Shown in pieces: positions 8,888 through 17,520 of a DNA stretch of 64,000 bases. Both the position numbers and the translations under genes were made by a program. The stretch comes from Mycobacterium marinum. GTDB taxonomy: Bacteria > Actinomycetota > Actinomycetes > Mycobacteriales > Mycobacteriaceae. The stretch lies in assembly GCF_003391395.1 (NCBI RefSeq), contig NZ_CP024190.1, forward strand, positions 2,480,001-2,544,000, in the 5' to 3' direction. The notes beneath the pieces are model-generated. The model saw only the letters and a program-made list of their open reading frames with translations, was not told the origin of the DNA and searched no databases. The first letter of the stretch is position 1, and every line of letters starts with the position of its first letter.

Positions 8888-9623
8888 GGACGTACCGTAC
8901 GCACCTCGGTTGGTGACCGGCGGCTGGGTGCTCGCCGGATGGGCCGGCCTCGGCTACGGCGTGTACCTGACCATCATCGCGATGCGCCGCCCGCAGGGTA
9001 TGGAACTGACCGGGCATTGGATCCTGCAGCCGCCGTTCAAGGCATCGATGGCGGTGCTGCTCGCGCTAGCGGCGGCCGCCCACCCGATCGCGCGCGAGCG
9101 ACGGTGGCTGATAGCGGCGTTGCTGTTTTCCGCCGCCGGTGACTGGTTGTTGGCAATCCCGTGGTGGACCCAGTCATTTGTGCTGGGGCTTGGTTCGTTC
9201 TTGTTGGCCCACTTGTGCTTTCTCGGAGCAATGCTGCCGATGGCCTGGGGGGCGGTTCCATCGCGTCCACGGATCGCTGCGGCGGCGTTGATGTGCGTGG
9301 TCTCAGTGGGGCTGTTGATTTGGTTTTGGCCGCACCTCGGTCAGGAAAAGCTGACGATTCCGGTGACGGTCTACATCCTGGTGCTGACCGCCATGGTGTG
9401 CACGGCATTCGTCACCCGGCTTCCGACGATATGGACAGCGGTGGGGGCGTTGAGTTTCGCGGTATCGGACTCGATGATCGCGATCAGCCGGTTCATCCTC
9501 GGTAACGAGGCCCTGGCGGTGCCGATCTGGTGGGCATATGCCGCCGCGGAGATCTTGATTACCGCCGGGTTCTTCTTCGGCCGGGATATTTCGGATAACG
9601 GGCCGGCTGCTGTCGACGGCTGA
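8886..9623 (+). CDS. YhhN/TMEM86-family membrane protein (Rv1401-like)
   Basis: This is a polytopic membrane protein, predicted at 245 residues with about eight hydrophobic segments. Conserved YhhN-type features are the acidic GDWLL at the end of one helix, AHLCFLGA and the SDSMIAISRF motif. The family includes animal lysoplasmalogenases (TMEM86), which cleave vinyl-ether lysophospholipids; whether the bacterial members do so is not established. ATG 8886 gives a complete first membrane helix; later starts such as the ATG at 9000 would lose it. The start overlaps that of lipI on the other strand. Confidence 0.75.
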   Translation: MDVPYAPRLVTGGWVLAGWAGLGYGVYLTIIAMRRPQGMELTGHWILQPPFKASMAVLLALAAAAHPIARERRWLIAALLFSAAGDWLLAIPWWTQSFVLGLGSFLLAHLCFLGAMLPMAWGAVPSRPRIAAAALMCVVSVGLLIWFWPHLGQEKLTIPVTVYILVLTAMVCTAFVTRLPTIWTAVGALSFAVSDSMIAISRFILGNEALAVPIWWAYAAAEILITAGFFFGRDISDNGPAAVDG

Positions 9624-9661
9624 GGCGCCGCGTCCGCTGTTGCGAAAAAGCAAGAAAAAGA

Positions 9662-11680
9662 TTGTCTAGCAAATCATCTCGAGGCTGCGAGCGCGTACCG
9701 ATCGAGGTAGAGCCGATCGCGAGGGTACTACCGATGCTTTCGGTGCCCCACCTCGATCGTGAATTCGACTACTTGGTGTCCGCCGAGCAGTCCGACGATG
9801 CCCAGCCCGGGGTGCGGGTCCGGGTGCGGTTCCACGGCCGATTGGTCGACGGGTTTGTGCTCGAGCGCCGCAACGACACCGACCACCAGGGCAAGCTGGG
9901 CTGGCTGGATCGGGTGGTATCGGCAGAACAGGTGCTCACGCCGGAGATCCGCCGACTGGTCGACGCCGTGGCCGCTCGCTATGCAGGCACCCGGCCGGAC
10001 GTCTTGCGGCTGGCGGTGCCGGCCCGGCATGCGCGGGTGGAGCGCGAAGTCGCAACGCGGCCGGACCTGCCGGAGGTGGCTCCGGTCGATGGGGCCGGCT
10101 GGGCGGGGTACGGCAGGGGCGGCCAGTTCTTGGACGCCCTCGGCGAGGCGCGGGCGGCGCGTGCCGTCTGGCAGGCGCTACCCGGCGAGCCGTGGGCCGA
10201 TCGATTCGCCGAGGCCGCCGCGCAGACGGTGCGCGCCGGCCGGGCGGTGCTGGCGATCGTTCCCGACCAGCGGGACCTCGACGAGCTGTGGCGAGCGGCG
10301 ACAACCCGCATCGATGAGCGCAGCGTGGCGGCATTGTCGGCCGGATTGGGTCCGGCCGCCCGCTACCGACGCTGGCTGGCCGCGCTGCGGGGTGGTGCAC
10401 GACTGGTGATCGGTACCCGCAGCGCCGTGTTCGCGCCGCTGAGCGACCTGGGGTTGGTCATGGTCTGGGCGGACGGCGACGACACCCTGGCCGAGCCGCG
10501 GGCGCCCTACCCGCACGCCCGGGAGGTGGCGATGCTGCGGGCACATCAAGCCCGGTGCGCGGCGTTGATCGGCGGCTACGCCCGAACCGCCGAGGCCCAC
10601 GCCCTGGTGCGAAGCGGGTGGGCGCATGACATCGTCGCGGCCCGGCAGGTGGTTCGGGCGCGCACCCCGCGCGTCATTGCCCTCGATGACAGCGGCTACG
10701 CCGACGAACGCGACCCGGCCGCACGGACCGCGCGTCTGCCATCGATCGCCCTGCACGCCGCCCGCTCGTCGTTGCAGGCGGGGGCGCCCGTACTGGTCCA
10801 GGTGCCACGGCGCGGGTACGTGCCCTCCCTGGCCTGTGGGCGCTGCCGGGCAATCGCGCGGTGCCGACATTGCACGGGGCCGCTGTCCCTGCCGGAACGC
10901 GGCGCGCCCGGCGCGGTCTGTCGATGGTGCGGGCATGGGGAACCGCTGCTGCGCTGCACGCGCTGTGGGTCGGACACCGTGCGGGCCGTCGTCGTTGGAG
11001 CCCGGCGCACCGCCGAAGAGCTGGGACGCGCCTTCCCCGGTACGTCGGTGATCACCTCGGCGGGCGATGCGATCGTGCCCGACGTCGATGCTCGCCCGGC
11101 GCTGGTGGTGGCCACCCCGGGCGCTGAGCCCCGGGCCGCCGGGGGATACGGGGCCGCCCTGTTGCTGGATACCTGGGCGTTGTTGGGCCGTCAGGATCTG
11201 CGCGCGGCCGAGGAAGCGCTCTGCCGTTGGATGACTGCCGCCGCCCTGGTGCGCTCGCGTGCCGACGGAGGCGTGGTGGCGGTGGTCGCCGAATCGGCTA
11301 TCCCGACGGTGCAATCGCTGATCCGCTGGGACCCGGTGGGGCACGCCGAAGCCGAACTGGAGGCCCGTAGCGAAGTCGGGCTGCCGCCGAGCGTGCACAT
11401 CGCCGCCATCGATGGCACCGCTGAGGCGGTCATGGCCTTGCTGGATCAAGCCCGGTTGCCCGAAGACGCAGACATGCTCGGCCCGGTCGACCTGCCGTCG
11501 GGGGTACGCCGCCCGGCAGGCACCCCCGACGGCGTGCCCGTGACCAGGATGCTGGTGCGGGTACGCCGGGAACAGGGTCTGGAGCTAGCCGGGTGTCTGC
11601 GCCGCGGAGTCGGCGTGCTCAGCGCACGCCAGACTCATGAACCGGTCCGGGTACAGATCGACCCGCTGCACATCGGCTAA
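9662..11680 (+). CDS. priA: Primosomal protein N' (PriA), ATPase-degenerate
   Basis: It is homologous to the replication restart protein PriA. The N-terminal DNA-binding domain (IARVLPMLSVPHLDREFDYL) and the eight-cysteine zinc region (CGRCRAIARCRHC then CRWCG and CTRCG) are intact. The helicase motor is not: where PriA proteins have GxTGSGKT the sequence reads QTVRAGRAVLAIVPDQRDL, and the DEEH box reads WADGDD. The 672-residue protein matches remembered mycobacterial PriA, so the loss is lineage-wide. It may keep DNA or primosome binding without ATP-driven unwinding. TTG 9662 is the first in-frame start, with a poor ribosome-binding site; ATG 9734 is an alternative. Confidence 0.88.
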   Translation: MSSKSSRGCERVPIEVEPIARVLPMLSVPHLDREFDYLVSAEQSDDAQPGVRVRVRFHGRLVDGFVLERRNDTDHQGKLGWLDRVVSAEQVLTPEIRRLVDAVAARYAGTRPDVLRLAVPARHARVEREVATRPDLPEVAPVDGAGWAGYGRGGQFLDALGEARAARAVWQALPGEPWADRFAEAAAQTVRAGRAVLAIVPDQRDLDELWRAATTRIDERSVAALSAGLGPAARYRRWLAALRGGARLVIGTRSAVFAPLSDLGLVMVWADGDDTLAEPRAPYPHAREVAMLRAHQARCAALIGGYARTAEAHALVRSGWAHDIVAARQVVRARTPRVIALDDSGYADERDPAARTARLPSIALHAARSSLQAGAPVLVQVPRRGYVPSLACGRCRAIARCRHCTGPLSLPERGAPGAVCRWCGHGEPLLRCTRCGSDTVRAVVVGARRTAEELGRAFPGTSVITSAGDAIVPDVDARPALVVATPGAEPRAAGGYGAALLLDTWALLGRQDLRAAEEALCRWMTAAALVRSRADGGVVAVVAESAIPTVQSLIRWDPVGHAEAELEARSEVGLPPSVHIAAIDGTAEAVMALLDQARLPEDADMLGPVDLPSGVRRPAGTPDGVPVTRMLVRVRREQGLELAGCLRRGVGVLSARQTHEPVRVQIDPLHIG

Positions 11681-11697
11681 CCCGCATTGATCCGTCG

Positions 11698-12522
11698 TCA
11701 GCGCTTGCGCGCGGTGAAAATCAGGTACTCCCACTCCATCACGCCGTTGGTGAGGTATTCGCGGCTGAGTTCGATGAATTCGGCGTCGAGCTGGGCAACT
11801 CGTTGGGGGTCGTCGCTGATGTTGCGGTAGGCGTTGATCGTCGGTCCGTAGTAATCCTTGAAGTAATCGACGCATTCTTCGGGTTGCCCGAACCGCTCTA
11901 CCCGCAACGAGCCCCGCTGCGTCCGGACATCGCACACGTGGTCGCTGAACAGGTCGCCGATGTAGTCTTCGCGCCCCCACCACACCTCATGGGGGGCTCC
12001 CATCGGCAGCATCGGCCGGTACGGCCGGAGGGTGGAGAGCAACTGGCCGTAGAACCCCTCCGGCGTCCAACTCAGCACACTGATCTTGCCGCCCCTGCGA
12101 CACACCCGGGCCAGCTCGTCGGCCGTGCGCTGATGACGCGGAGCGAACATCGCCCCGATCGTCGAAAGCACCGCGTCGAACTCGTTGAACCCGAAGGGCA
12201 GGGTCTCGGCATTGGCTTCCCGCCAGCTGAGGTGTACTCCCGCTGCCGCGGCGCGTCGCTGAGCGCTGCGCAGCAGTTCCGGCGTGAGGTCACAGGCGAC
12301 GACATGAGCACCCGCAACCGCCGCGGCGATCGACGCATTCCCCGAACCCGCGGCAACGTCGAGGACGCGATCGCCGGGGCGAATGCCGCTGGTGGAGACC
12401 AGGATTGGCCCCAGCGGGGCCAGTACTTCATCGGCCAGTACCGCATAGTCGCCCAACGCCCACATGGCCCGATGCGTGGTTGCCGGGGCCCGCCGATCGC
12501 TGATTGGTGTGTCAAGAGCCAT
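11698..12522 (-). CDS. SAM-dependent methyltransferase (Rv1403c-like)
   Basis: This is a class I methyltransferase of 274 residues. SAM motif I is VLDVAAGSGNASIAAA, with later motifs DLTPELL and FDAVLSTIGAMFAP. It is a close paralogue of the gene at 13351-14175, sharing the start THRAMWALGDYA and the end DGVMEWEYL. The ATG at 12522 has AGGAGG just upstream and agrees with the paralogue's N-terminus; a longer frame to 12618 is not supported. It is transcribed divergently from the MarR gene. In M. tuberculosis the neighbouring MarR protein Rv1404 controls the paired methyltransferase under acid stress. The methyl acceptor is unknown. Confidence 0.88.
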   Translation of the reverse strand: MALDTPISDRRAPATTHRAMWALGDYAVLADEVLAPLGPILVSTSGIRPGDRVLDVAAGSGNASIAAAVAGAHVVACDLTPELLRSAQRRAAAAGVHLSWREANAETLPFGFNEFDAVLSTIGAMFAPRHQRTADELARVCRRGGKISVLSWTPEGFYGQLLSTLRPYRPMLPMGAPHEVWWGREDYIGDLFSDHVCDVRTQRGSLRVERFGQPEECVDYFKDYYGPTINAYRNISDDPQRVAQLDAEFIELSREYLTNGVMEWEYLIFTARKR

Positions 12523-12617
12523 TGCCCCTCCTGACCGAATTCGGGAAATTTGCTGCGACACCATCGTCGGCGTAAGGCAGGCGCAGGGAAACCAATTCCG
12601 ATCGTTGCCCGGCGGCA

Positions 12618-12635
12618 ATTGTATACGTGATCAAT
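12618..12635. promoter_or_regulatory. Candidate MarR operator between the methyltransferase and its regulator
   Basis: An 18-bp interrupted palindrome (outer ATTG/CAAT, inner ACGT) lies in the 223-nt divergent region, 96 nt from the minus-strand start and 111 nt from the plus-strand start. MarR proteins usually bind such sites between divergent genes. The assignment to this regulator is inference. Confidence 0.4.
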
Positions 12636-12745
12636 AATCGCTGTCTACGAATGTAGGGCGCTGCTAGACTCTTCCCTTGCTGCAGCCTGTTTTGTGCGAC
12701 AACGAACTTGAAAAGCCCAGCGAAATCTGGGGAAGGGGGCCATTA

Positions 12746-13228
12746 ATGTCCACCGAGAACGCGACGGCAGCTGAAGAGTCACTGGACATGATTACCGATG
12801 CGCTGCTAACGGCGTCTCGGCTGTTGGTAGGCATCTCGGCGCATTCGATCGCGCAGGTCGATGAGAACATCACCATCCCGCAATTTAGGACCCTGGTCAT
12901 TCTGTCCAATCGGGGACCGGTCAATCTGGCCACGCTGGCGAACCTGCTTGGGGTGCAGCCGTCGGCGACCGGCCGGATGGTCGACCGTCTCGTCAGCGCC
13001 GGGATGATCGACCGACAGCCGCACCCGACCTCGCGTCGTGAACTACTCGCGGTGTTGACCAAGCGTGGTCGTGATCTCGTCCGCCGGGTCACCGCGCACC
13101 GGCGCGACGAAATCGCTCGTATCGTCGAGCAGATGCCGCCGGCCGAACGGCAGGGGTTGGTTCGCGCGCTGACCGCGTTCACCGCGGCCGGCGGTGAGCC
13201 GGACGCAAATGTCGAGATAGATCTATAG
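12746..13228 (+). CDS. MarR-family transcriptional regulator (Rv1404-like)
   Basis: This is a winged helix-turn-helix repressor of 160 residues. The DNA-recognition region is LATLANLLGVQPSATGRMVD, followed by the wing HPTSRRELLAVLTKRG; flanking helices form the MarR dimer. The start ATG 12746 follows GGAAGGGGG at 12731-12739 and matches the remembered Rv1404 start region. In M. tuberculosis, Rv1404 represses adjacent methyltransferase genes and itself and responds to acid. Here too it lies between two paralogous methyltransferase genes, one divergent and one convergent, so the same circuit is likely. Confidence 0.92.
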   Translation: MSTENATAAEESLDMITDALLTASRLLVGISAHSIAQVDENITIPQFRTLVILSNRGPVNLATLANLLGVQPSATGRMVDRLVSAGMIDRQPHPTSRRELLAVLTKRGRDLVRRVTAHRRDEIARIVEQMPPAERQGLVRALTAFTAAGGEPDANVEIDL

Positions 13229-13300
13229 GCTCAGCCTTTTGGCGCCCATTTGGGCTTTGGGTCTCTGGGGTCCTCTCGAAGACGTCGGGATTCAGCCGTT

Positions 13301-13333
13301 CCGGGCCGCCCGCCGAATTGGCGGGCGGCCCGG
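13301..13333. terminator. Strong hairpin terminator between convergent genes
   Basis: A perfect, almost all-GC 14-bp stem (13301-13314 with 13320-13333) and a 5-nt GAATT loop lie between the MarR gene and the convergent methyltransferase gene. It has no U-tract. It probably insulates the two transcripts. Confidence 0.8.
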
Positions 13334-13350
13334 CCCGGTTGCGGAGCGGC

Positions 13351-14175
13351 TTACTTCTTGGTGCCGGTCAGAACCAGGTACTCCCATTCCATGACGCCGT
13401 CGGTCAGGTATTGGTCGGCGAGTTCAACCAGCTGGGCGTCGAGTTCGGCCGCCAGCACCGCGTTGTCGCCGATGTTCGCGTAGGCCTCGATCGTCGGGCC
13501 GTAGTGATTCTTGAAGTAGTCGTGCACGGCCTGCGCCGTTTGGAAGCGCGTGACCTCCAACTGTCCGCGCTGCGTTTGGATGTCGGAGACGTGGTTCCCA
13601 AACAGGCCGCGGGCGTAGGCTTCCCGTCCCCACAGCGCAGACGGGGGCAGGGCCGCCGACAGGCTCGGGCGGTAGGGCCGGATGGTGGCCAGCATGCGGC
13701 CGAAGAAACCTTCTGGCGTCCAGCTGATCACGCCGATGGTTCCGCCGGTCTTGCAGACGCGGGCCAGTTCGTTGGCTGAGCACTGGTGATCCGGGGCGAA
13801 CATCACGCCGATCGCCGAGATCACGGTGTCGAACTCGCTGTCGCCGAACGGCAGTGCCTGTGCGTTGGCCTCCTGGTAGTCAAGGGTCAATCCCTGGGCT
13901 GCGGCGCGGGCCTTGGACCGTTGCAGCAGTTCGGGTGTCAGGTCCGTCGATACCACCGTGGCGCCCGACTTGGCCGCCGGAAGCGAGATGTTGCCGGAGC
14001 CGGCCGCAACGTCGAGCACGCGCACGCCGGGCCCAATGCCGGCGGCAGCGACCAGGATCGGGCCGAGCGGAGCCATCACCTCTTCGGCCATCAATGCGTA
14101 GTCGCCCAGTGCCCACATCGCCCGGTGTGTAGCCGCGAGCGATACGTCCTCGCGGATGGGTGTGTCGATAGTCAT
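13351..14175 (-). CDS. SAM-dependent methyltransferase (Rv1405c-like)
   Basis: This is a class I methyltransferase of 274 residues, nearly identical in remembered sequence to its M. tuberculosis counterpart. SAM motif I is VLDVAAGSGNISLPAA; DLTPELLQRS and ISAIGVMFAPDHQ follow. It is the second copy of the pair around the MarR gene. Its upstream region has a 10-bp palindrome GTTTATAAAC at 14300-14309 and other AT-rich sequence that could hold the promoter and operator. M. tuberculosis Rv1405c is acid-induced and linked to virulence. The substrate is unknown. Confidence 0.9.
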   Translation of the reverse strand: MTIDTPIREDVSLAATHRAMWALGDYALMAEEVMAPLGPILVAAAGIGPGVRVLDVAAGSGNISLPAAKSGATVVSTDLTPELLQRSKARAAAQGLTLDYQEANAQALPFGDSEFDTVISAIGVMFAPDHQCSANELARVCKTGGTIGVISWTPEGFFGRMLATIRPYRPSLSAALPPSALWGREAYARGLFGNHVSDIQTQRGQLEVTRFQTAQAVHDYFKNHYGPTIEAYANIGDNAVLAAELDAQLVELADQYLTDGVMEWEYLVLTGTKK

Positions 14176-14376
14176 TCAGAGCTCCTCAAAAGGAAAGGGA
14201 AAGGGCTGCGTTACTTCGACATCGTCGTCGCAGGCGCGGCGGGAAAACTTGACTGCATGCTCGCAGAACGTTTCCGCCGGACACAGTATGCAATAGCAAG
14301 TTTATAAACGGCTGAGAATCTGGCCATTGAAGATTGTGGTCCACGCCACTTCACAGGCACTTCCTAGACTGTCCCG

Positions 14377-15315
14377 GTGCGTCTCGTTTTTGCCGGTACC
14401 CCCGAAACTGCGCTGCCAGCGCTCCATCAGCTCATCGATTCGCCGCGACACGACGTGATCGCGGTGTTGACCAGGCCCGATGCCGCTTCGGGTCGGCGCG
14501 GTAAGCCAGAGCCGTCGCCCGTGGCGCGTGCGGCGCTGGAACGGGGCATCCCGGTGCTGCGGCCGTCACGGCCGAACTCGGCGGAGTTTGTCGCTGAACT
14601 ATCCGAATTGGCGCCACAGTGCTGTGCGGTGGTCGCCTACGGCGCGCTCCTGGGTGACGCGCTGCTCGGGGTGCCGCCACAGGGCTGGGTCAACCTGCAC
14701 TTTTCGCTGCTGCCGGCATGGCGTGGTGCGGCGCCGGTGCAAGCCGCCATTGCCGCGGGTGACGCGGTCACTGGGGCCACGACCTTCCAGATCGAGCCCA
14801 GTCTGGACTCCGGACCGGTGTACGGGGTGGTCACCGAGACCATCCGGCCCACCGATACCGCTGGCGATCTGCTTGGGCGACTTGCGGTTTCGGGTGCCGA
14901 GCTGCTCTCGGCCACCCTGGACGGGATCGCCGAGGGGGCTTTGACAGCGCGCCCGCAACCTGCGGACGGCGTCACGCTGGCGCCGAAAATCTCCGTCGAG
15001 CAGGCCAGGGTGCGGTGGGAGTTGCCGGCGCCCATCATCGAGCGTCGGATCCGGGCCGTTACTCCCAATCCGGGCGCCTGGACGCTCATCGGTGACCTGC
15101 GGGTCAAGTTGGGGCCGGTGTATCGCGATGCCGCGGTCGAACCTCCCGGCCCCTTGCCCCCAGGTGCGATTCAGGTGGATCGCAAGCACGTGTGGGTCGG
15201 CACTGGCTCGGAACCTTTGCGATTGGGCCAGGTCCAGCCGCCGGGCAAGAAGCTGATGAACGCCGCCGACTGGGCACGCGGTGCCCGCCTGGACCCCAGC
15301 GTGCGTGCATCATGA
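14377..15315 (+). CDS. fmt: Methionyl-tRNA formyltransferase
   Basis: It formylates initiator Met-tRNA using 10-formyltetrahydrofolate, so that translation can start with fMet. The 312-residue protein begins RLVFAGTPETALPAL and carries the catalytic loop motif VNLHFSLLPAWRGAAPVQ; a C-terminal OB-fold tRNA-binding domain starts near residue 210 (VTLAPKISVEQARVRW). The start is GTG 14377. Its stop TGA overlaps the fmu ATG in an ATGA junction at 15312-15315, pointing to translational coupling. Confidence 0.96.
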   Translation: MRLVFAGTPETALPALHQLIDSPRHDVIAVLTRPDAASGRRGKPEPSPVARAALERGIPVLRPSRPNSAEFVAELSELAPQCCAVVAYGALLGDALLGVPPQGWVNLHFSLLPAWRGAAPVQAAIAAGDAVTGATTFQIEPSLDSGPVYGVVTETIRPTDTAGDLLGRLAVSGAELLSATLDGIAEGALTARPQPADGVTLAPKISVEQARVRWELPAPIIERRIRAVTPNPGAWTLIGDLRVKLGPVYRDAAVEPPGPLPPGAIQVDRKHVWVGTGSEPLRLGQVQPPGKKLMNAADWARGARLDPSVRAS

Positions 15316-16757
15316 GCCCCGGCCAGGACAAACGACAGCGAAACCGACCGGACCGAAAGCCGCGACGCTCGGAGGGCACGGGCGTGCCGAACCAGCGCAG
15401 GGGCCCGCGCCGGCGGCCGCTGGACCCGGCGCGCGGCGCCGCGTTCAACGCCTTGCGGGCGGTGAGTGAGCGCAACGCCTACGCCAACCTGGTGCTGCCC
15501 GCGCTGCTGAGGGAGCGCGGCATCACCGGCCGCGACGCCGCCTTCGCCACCGAGTTGACCTATGGCGCCTGCCGGGCCAGAGGACTGCTCGACGCCATCA
15601 TCGGAGCGGCGGCCGGACGTTCGCCCGAGGCGATCGACCCCGTCCTGCTGGACTTGTTGCGGCTAGGTGCCTATCAGCTGTTGCGCACCCGGGTGGACGC
15701 CCACGCCGCGGTGTCCACCACGGTCGAACAAGCCGGCATCGAATTCGATTCGGCGCGGGCGGGTTTTGTCAACGCAGTGCTGCGCACGATCGCTGATCGC
15801 GATGAGCAATCGTGGGTCCAGGAGCTGGCGCCAGACCCGCGCCGCGACCCCGTCGGGCACGCGGCCTTCGTCCATGCTCACCCACGCTGGATCGCGCAGG
15901 CCTTCGCTGACGCGCTGGGCCCGTCGGCGGCGGAACTCGATGCGGTGCTGGCCAGCGATGACGAGCGTCCACAAGTGCACCTGGCGGCTCGTCCGGGGGT
16001 GCTGACGGCCGCCGCATTGGCCGATGAGGTGCGCGGCACCGTGGGCAGGTACTCGCCGTACGCCGTGTACCTGCTCGGTGGTGACCCGGGGCTGCTGGCG
16101 CCCGTGCGCGACGGTCAGGCGCTGGTGCAGGACGAGGGCAGTCAGTTGGTGGCGCGGGCGTTGACGCTGGCCCCGGTTGAGGGCGACTCGGGCCGGTGGC
16201 TGGACCTGTGCGCGGGGCCGGGCGGCAAGACGGCGCTGCTGGCCGCGCTGGGCGTGGCAACGGGGGCCCGGGTGACCGCCGTGGAGCCGTCGTCGCATCG
16301 CGCCGACCTGGTGGCGGACAACACCGGCGGGCTGCCGGTGGATCTCGTCCGTGGTGACGGGCGCTACACCGACCTGGAACCGGTTTTCGACCGGGTACTC
16401 GTCGATGCGCCCTGCACCGGCCTGGGCGCCTTGCGCCGGCGGCCGGAAGCCCGCTGGCGCCGGCAACCGTCGGACGTGCCCACCCTGGTCAAGCTGCAGC
16501 GTGAGCTGCTGGCCGCGGCGATCAACCTGACTCGTCCGGGCGGGGTGGTGCTCTATGCCACCTGTTCGCCGCACCTGGCCGAAACCGTCGGGGTCGTCGC
16601 CGACGCGCTGCGCCGGCACCCGGTGGATGCGCTGGATACCCGAGTACTCTTCGAGCCCATCACCGAGGGCCTGGGGGAGGGGCCGTACGTGCAGCTGTGG
16701 CCGCACCGGCACGGCACCGACGCCATGTTCGCCGCGGCGCTGCGCAGGCGGGCATGA
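15312..16757 (+). CDS. fmu: 16S rRNA m5C methyltransferase, RsmB/Fmu family
   Basis: It is an RsmB-type cytosine-5 methyltransferase, expected to act on C967 of 16S rRNA. An N-terminal NusB-like domain (about residues 30-165) is followed by a Rossmann methyltransferase domain with SAM motif DLCAGPGGKTALLAAL, motif IV DAPCTGLGALRRRPEARWR and the catalytic TCS motif (YATCSPH). The start ATG 15312 is set by the ATGA overlap with fmt. That gives 481 residues, including a basic N-terminal tail somewhat longer than in remembered M. tuberculosis Fmu, where the protein begins closer to RGPRRRPLD. Confidence 0.93.
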   Translation: MSPGQDKRQRNRPDRKPRRSEGTGVPNQRRGPRRRPLDPARGAAFNALRAVSERNAYANLVLPALLRERGITGRDAAFATELTYGACRARGLLDAIIGAAAGRSPEAIDPVLLDLLRLGAYQLLRTRVDAHAAVSTTVEQAGIEFDSARAGFVNAVLRTIADRDEQSWVQELAPDPRRDPVGHAAFVHAHPRWIAQAFADALGPSAAELDAVLASDDERPQVHLAARPGVLTAAALADEVRGTVGRYSPYAVYLLGGDPGLLAPVRDGQALVQDEGSQLVARALTLAPVEGDSGRWLDLCAGPGGKTALLAALGVATGARVTAVEPSSHRADLVADNTGGLPVDLVRGDGRYTDLEPVFDRVLVDAPCTGLGALRRRPEARWRRQPSDVPTLVKLQRELLAAAINLTRPGGVVLYATCSPHLAETVGVVADALRRHPVDALDTRVLFEPITEGLGEGPYVQLWPHRHGTDAMFAAALRRRA

Positions 16758-16823
16758 GGCAGCGGGAGCGAATCGCCGACGTGCGTCGCGCGTCGCGCCG
16801 CGCGGCTCAGTAATGTGTCGCTC

Positions 16824-17513
16824 ATGCCTAACAGCATCGGGGGTCCCATGATCGCGCCGTCGATCCTGTCAGCTGACTTTGCCCGGCTAGCCGACGAAGC
16901 CGCTGCGGTGCGCGGTGCCGATTGGTTGCACGTCGACGTGATGGATGGTCACTTCGTGCCCAATCTGACGCTCGGGCTGCCCGTGGTGGAGAGTCTGCTG
17001 GCGGCCAGCGACATTCCAATGGATTGCCATCTCATGATCGACAACCCGGATCGGTGGGCTCCGCCCTACGCCGAGGCCGGGGCTTACAACGTCACGTTTC
17101 ACGCCGAGGCCACCGACAACCCGATCGCGGTGGCCCGCGACATTCGCGCGGCCGGTGCGAAAGCCGGGTTCAGTGTGAAACCGGGAACCCCGCTGGATCC
17201 CTACCTCGAGATCCTGCCGCACTTCGACACCCTGCTGGTGATGTCGGTGGAGCCCGGCTTCGGCGGACAGAGTTTCATTCCCGAGGTGCTCAGCAAGGTG
17301 CGGACGGTACGCAAGCTGGTCGATTCGGGTGAGTTGACGATCCTGATCGAGATCGACGGCGGCATCAACGCAGACACCATCGAGCAAGCGGCGGAGGCCG
17401 GCGTGGACTGCTTCGTCGCCGGGTCGGCGGTGTATGGAGCCCAGGATCCCGCTGCCGCGGTGGAGGCACTTCGGCGACAGGCCGGGGCCGTTTCCAGCCA
17501 TCACGGCCGGTGA
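16824..17513 (+). CDS. rpe: Ribulose-phosphate 3-epimerase
   Basis: It interconverts ribulose 5-phosphate and xylulose 5-phosphate in the pentose phosphate pathway. The TIM-barrel motifs are intact: IAPSILSADFARL, HVDVMDGHFVPN, SVEPGFGGQSF and IEIDGGIN. The product is 229 residues from ATG 16824; GTG 16815 is also possible and neither has a clear ribosome-binding site. Ribulose 5-phosphate is also the riboflavin precursor used by RibA2, which fits the position just upstream of ribD (7-nt gap). Confidence 0.95.
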   Translation: MPNSIGGPMIAPSILSADFARLADEAAAVRGADWLHVDVMDGHFVPNLTLGLPVVESLLAASDIPMDCHLMIDNPDRWAPPYAEAGAYNVTFHAEATDNPIAVARDIRAAGAKAGFSVKPGTPLDPYLEILPHFDTLLVMSVEPGFGGQSFIPEVLSKVRTVRKLVDSGELTILIEIDGGINADTIEQAAEAGVDCFVAGSAVYGAQDPAAAVEALRRQAGAVSSHHGR

Positions 17514-17520
17514 GCGCCAG

